From the NCBI RefSeq assembly GCF_900172275.1, contig NZ_FWFT01000001.1, positions 806,001 through 870,000 of the forward strand: a stretch of 64,000 nucleotides of DNA, in the 5' to 3' direction. Positions 61,709 through 64,000 of the stretch are shown here, piece by piece. Source of the DNA: Pseudooctadecabacter jejudonensis (GTDB lineage Bacteria > Pseudomonadota > Alphaproteobacteria > Rhodobacterales > Rhodobacteraceae). The position numbers and the translations under genes were made by a program. Position 1 is the first letter of the stretch. Every line of letters starts with the position of its first letter. Below the pieces are notes generated by a model. The model was not told where the DNA came from. It was given only the letters and a program-made list of their open reading frames with translations, and made no database searches.

Positions 61709-62436
61709 GGGCCACCCGTCTTGCGTTCTGCGTCGCGGTAGGTTTGACGGTGGCAGCGACGCCCGCGCAGGCCTGCCGATTGGCGCTGGTCCTGGCGATG
61801 GATGTGTCCAATTCCGTGGATGCGGATGAGGACGCCCTGCAACGCCAGGGCCTGGCGACGGCGCTGATCGCCCCTGCGGTGCGCGATGCGTTTTTGGCAT
61901 CGGATCAACCGGTTGCCCTGACGGTCTATGAATGGTCCGGGCGGCACCATCAACGTATGATGCTGGATTGGACGATGATCGACAGTGAGGTCGCGCTGCA
62001 GGCAGCCGCCCAGAAAGTCGCCACAACCCCTCGTTTTTATTACGAGTTTCCGACAGCGATCGGCTATGCCTTGGGCCATGCGGCGTCCTTATTGGACACC
62101 GCCCCCGTCTGTGATGCCCAAACGATCGACGTGTCAGGTGACGGGGTGAACAACGATGGCTTCAGCGCGCATGAGGCCGTTGCCGTGTTCGGATTGGACG
62201 ATGTGACGATCAACGGCTTGGTGATTGACGTGCCGGAAGACGCGATCTTGCGTCAGGGGCAACTCGATCTGGTGTCCTATTATGCGCAAAACGTGATTTC
62301 AGGGCCCGGTGCGTTCATCGAAGTCGCCGCCGGATTTGAGGATTTTGCCCGCGCGATGGAGATGAAGCTGATCCGTGAATTGGGCGTGATTATGGTGGGC
62401 CAAGCCGCGCCTGCTGAGGCGGCGGTCAAGCAATGA
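61702..62436 (+). CDS. DUF1194 secreted von Willebrand-like protein (copy 1)
   Basis: 244 residues. The TTG at 61702 lies inside the last codons of gloA and gives a signal peptide (RLAFCVAVGLTVAATPAQA). The frame continues upstream, but only over gloA. The fold starts LALVLAMDVSNSVDADEDALQRQG (DxSxS metal site of VWA domains), then YEWSGRHHQR and DVSGDGVNNDG. DUF1194 proteins are periplasmic and of unknown role. The next gene is a paralogue. Confidence 0.82.
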   Translation: MVRATRLAFCVAVGLTVAATPAQACRLALVLAMDVSNSVDADEDALQRQGLATALIAPAVRDAFLASDQPVALTVYEWSGRHHQRMMLDWTMIDSEVALQAAAQKVATTPRFYYEFPTAIGYALGHAASLLDTAPVCDAQTIDVSGDGVNNDGFSAHEAVAVFGLDDVTINGLVIDVPEDAILRQGQLDLVSYYAQNVISGPGAFIEVAAGFEDFARAMEMKLIRELGVIMVGQAAPAEAAVKQ

Positions 62437-63179
62437 TGCTTCGGCGGTGTGCCCGCGCGATAGGTGCGGCAAGCCTCATTTTCGCTTTGGCCACCCCAAG
62501 TGCGGCCCAAGATCTGTGCCGTCAAGCATTAGCACTGGGGCTGGATGTCTCTGGTTCCGTCGATGCGCGGGAATACCGATTGCAGCTCGATGGGCTGGCC
62601 GCAGCACTTGGAGACACGGATGTGCGCGCAGCCCTTTTATCGACGCCTGACATCCCCGTGCGTCTTGCCGTTTACGAATGGGCAGAACCCCGCGAAGAAC
62701 GACTGATCCTCGGCTGGACGGCCATCAAATCCGAAGCAGACCTTGCCCGCGTTCAGACGACATTGCGGGCAACCCTCCGATCGGACATGGGGGCCAGCAC
62801 CGGGATTGGGTCAGCGCTGCGCACCGGCTTTAATCTTTTGGCGCAACAAGATCGCTGTTTCACCCGCACCCTCGACATTTCCGGCGACGGCAAAGGCAAC
62901 ACCGGTCAACGGCCGCAAGATGTCGCCAACATGCCGCCAGACGTCACCGTTAATGGGCTTGTCATCGGGGTGGACGAATCGGTTTCGGCGGACAATCGCA
63001 ACCTGCAAATCGGGGAGCTGACGGCCTACTACGCTGCTTTCGTCATCCGCGGACCTGACGCCTTTGTTGAAACCGCCCTTGGCTTTGACGATTTCGAAGA
63101 CGCCATGCGCCGCAAGCTGTTGCGGGAATTGCGTGTCATGGTCATCGGCAGGGTCCTTGATCCGCAAACCGATCAATAG
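62433..63179 (+). CDS. DUF1194 secreted von Willebrand-like protein (copy 2)
   Basis: 248 residues. Signal peptide (ARAIGAASLIFALATPSAAQ), then ALALGLDVSGSVDAREYRLQLDG with an intact DxSxS, YEWAEPREERLILGW, DISGDGKGN and NGLVIGVDES. It aligns with copy 1 along its length. ATG overlaps the copy 1 stop (ATGA). Convergent with the MarR gene (seven-base overlap). Confidence 0.88.
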   Translation: MMLRRCARAIGAASLIFALATPSAAQDLCRQALALGLDVSGSVDAREYRLQLDGLAAALGDTDVRAALLSTPDIPVRLAVYEWAEPREERLILGWTAIKSEADLARVQTTLRATLRSDMGASTGIGSALRTGFNLLAQQDRCFTRTLDISGDGKGNTGQRPQDVANMPPDVTVNGLVIGVDESVSADNRNLQIGELTAYYAAFVIRGPDAFVETALGFDDFEDAMRRKLLRELRVMVIGRVLDPQTDQ

Positions 63180-63688
63180 ATGTAGCGGATCTGATCGGTC
63201 CAATAGCGTTCCACACGACGCAGCGCAGTGGCAATTTCATCAAGGCCATTCATATCCAACACGCCCTTTTCCTGAAGACCATTGGCATGGCCTAAGAACA
63301 AATCCGACACCACGTCGCGCACCGCACGCCCTTTTTCGGTAAGGCGGACGCGCACGGATCGGCGGTCAATTTCACATCGCTGGTGGTGCATATACCCCAT
63401 CTCAACCAATTTTTTCAGGTTGTACGACACGTTGCTGCCCTGATAATAACCGCGCGTCTTAAGCTCCCCCGCGGTGACCTCATTGTCGCCAATGTTGAAC
63501 AACAACAGGGCCTGAACCGCGTTGATTTCCAGCACGCCGACCCGTTCAAATTCGTCTTTGATCACATCAAGCAACAACCGATGCAGCCGTTCCACCAGGG
63601 TTAGCGCATCGAGGTACACCGACATATATTCATGTTTCGTCGCAGAGGGTGCACCCCCTTGAACATCGGGCAGCGAATGTAGGCTCAT
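63173..63688 (-). CDS. MarR-family regulator, LdtR-like
   Basis: 171 residues from ATG 63688. The winged helix reads EINAVQALLLFNIGDNEVTAGELKTRGYYQGSNVSYNLKKLVEMGY, followed by the wing EIDRRSVRVRL. The C-terminus RYWTDQIRYIY is typical of LdtR, a regulator of envelope L,D-transpeptidase genes in rhizobia and Liberibacter. A ligand pocket is likely. The upstream 100 bases to sdhE should hold its promoter. Confidence 0.85.
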   Translation of the reverse strand: MSLHSLPDVQGGAPSATKHEYMSVYLDALTLVERLHRLLLDVIKDEFERVGVLEINAVQALLLFNIGDNEVTAGELKTRGYYQGSNVSYNLKKLVEMGYMHHQRCEIDRRSVRVRLTEKGRAVRDVVSDLFLGHANGLQEKGVLDMNGLDEIATALRRVERYWTDQIRYIY

Positions 63689-63788
63689 ATCGATCTCCGT
63701 CACAATTCCTTGGGGGCGAAGTGCCACGCAAAGCGCAAACATTCCGTTAAATCATGAGAAAATTCGACGTGAAAACCGCAGGTTAGGG

Positions 63789-64000
63789 TTAAGGTTTCGT
63801 TACCCCGACCGCGCCCGCACGGATTTTGTCCATCACTGTGACATAGATCTCCGGCTCCGCCGTCTGGCCGCTAACCCATTGATATAGATCGTGATCATTC
63901 TCCGACAGCAGCGCGTCATACAGGTCAAGTTCCGCCTCGGACATGGTGGCCAGATGGGCGGTCGCAAAATCGGTCAGTATCAGATCCATCTCCTTGATCC
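63789..64000 (-). CDS. sdhE: FAD assembly factor SdhE, 5' truncated by window edge
   Basis: The 70 visible residues run through the window end (GIKEMDLILTDFA, then LYDALLSENDHDLYQWVSGQ). The frame stays open across the edge and the upstream RGIKEMD block is the conserved FAD-binding SdhE motif (RG-x-x-E-x-D). It attaches FAD to succinate dehydrogenase subunit A. The ATG at 63989 is internal, not the true start. Confidence 0.9.
   Translation of the reverse strand, partial: IKEMDLILTDFATAHLATMSEAELDLYDALLSENDHDLYQWVSGQTAEPEIYVTVMDKIRAGAVGVTKP

Overview
The window reads as ordinary chromosome of a marine Roseobacter-group alphaproteobacterium (Rhodobacteraceae). The base composition is GC-rich. 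Gene pairs such as hflK-hflC-DUF2065, rpiA/gor, purA-DUF2842 and secG/pyrG, the LdtR-like MarR regulator, and PHA storage genes with PhaR boxes all fit this assignment. I saw no rRNA, tRNA, CRISPR array, prophage or insertion sequence. The assignment is inferred from gene content, not from a database search.

Layout. 1-4.1 kb: the 3' end of an unidentified gene, divergent cobT/cobS, a secreted FG-GAP protein, a 2Fe-2S ferredoxin and a peptidoglycan-binding lipoprotein. 4.2-4.8 kb: a decayed 2OG-Fe(II) oxygenase. 4.9-12.3 kb: protein quality control and redox genes (degP, a Popeye-like membrane protein, DUF2065, hflC, hflK, gor, rpiA). 12.4-18.1 kb: sdaA, preceded by four phased CCATACGC repeats, then a GNAT, an alcohol dehydrogenase homologue lacking its first zinc Cys, two EamA exporters and thiN. 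18.2-28.6 kb: a large acidic repeat protein, purA, secG, pyrG, an SMase D-like phosphodiesterase, rlmJ and two TerB-like genes.

28.6-39.8 kb is a same-strand amine or polyamine island. It holds a PhnD-like binding protein, a polar-amino-acid-type ABC transporter (ATPase, two binding proteins, two permeases), two glutamine-synthetase-like gamma-glutamyl-amine synthetases, a class I glutamine amidotransferase (PuuD-like), an unknown anchored protein and a PuuB-like oxidase. The logic is import, gamma-glutamylation, oxidation and hydrolysis. No PuuC-type aldehyde dehydrogenase is present. 40-46 kb: a LysR regulator and the polyhydroxyalkanoate cluster (phaR, phasin, phaC, and divergent phaZ). 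46-50 kb: three alpha/beta hydrolases, one without its nucleophile, and an MFS carrier. 50.5 kb: thrS.

52.6-55.2 kb carries a four-gene bufferin-type (copper-buffering RiPP) cluster: a DUF2282 precursor with four Cys, a DUF692 (MNIO/BufB) enzyme, a DUF2063 (BufC) partner and DoxX. 55.2-58.4 kb: an ArsC/Spx-like protein, a cold-shock protein and thyX, whose stop overlaps the start of a visibly AT-richer RelA/SpoT-domain gene. 58.6-61.2 kb: a TbpB-like lipoprotein overlapped by a Slam-like outer-membrane translocon (type XI secretion pair). Then come gloA, two DUF1194 proteins, an LdtR-like regulator and the 3' part of sdhE.

Four families of short intergenic elements recur. They are a CTTTGGGTCAAAAATACCT element (6 copies), a CCTTCATCTGACC..GAAAAACTC element (3 copies), perfect palindromes with an AAAATTCCGGAATTTT core (3 copies at gene 3' ends), and a double hairpin between the two permease genes.
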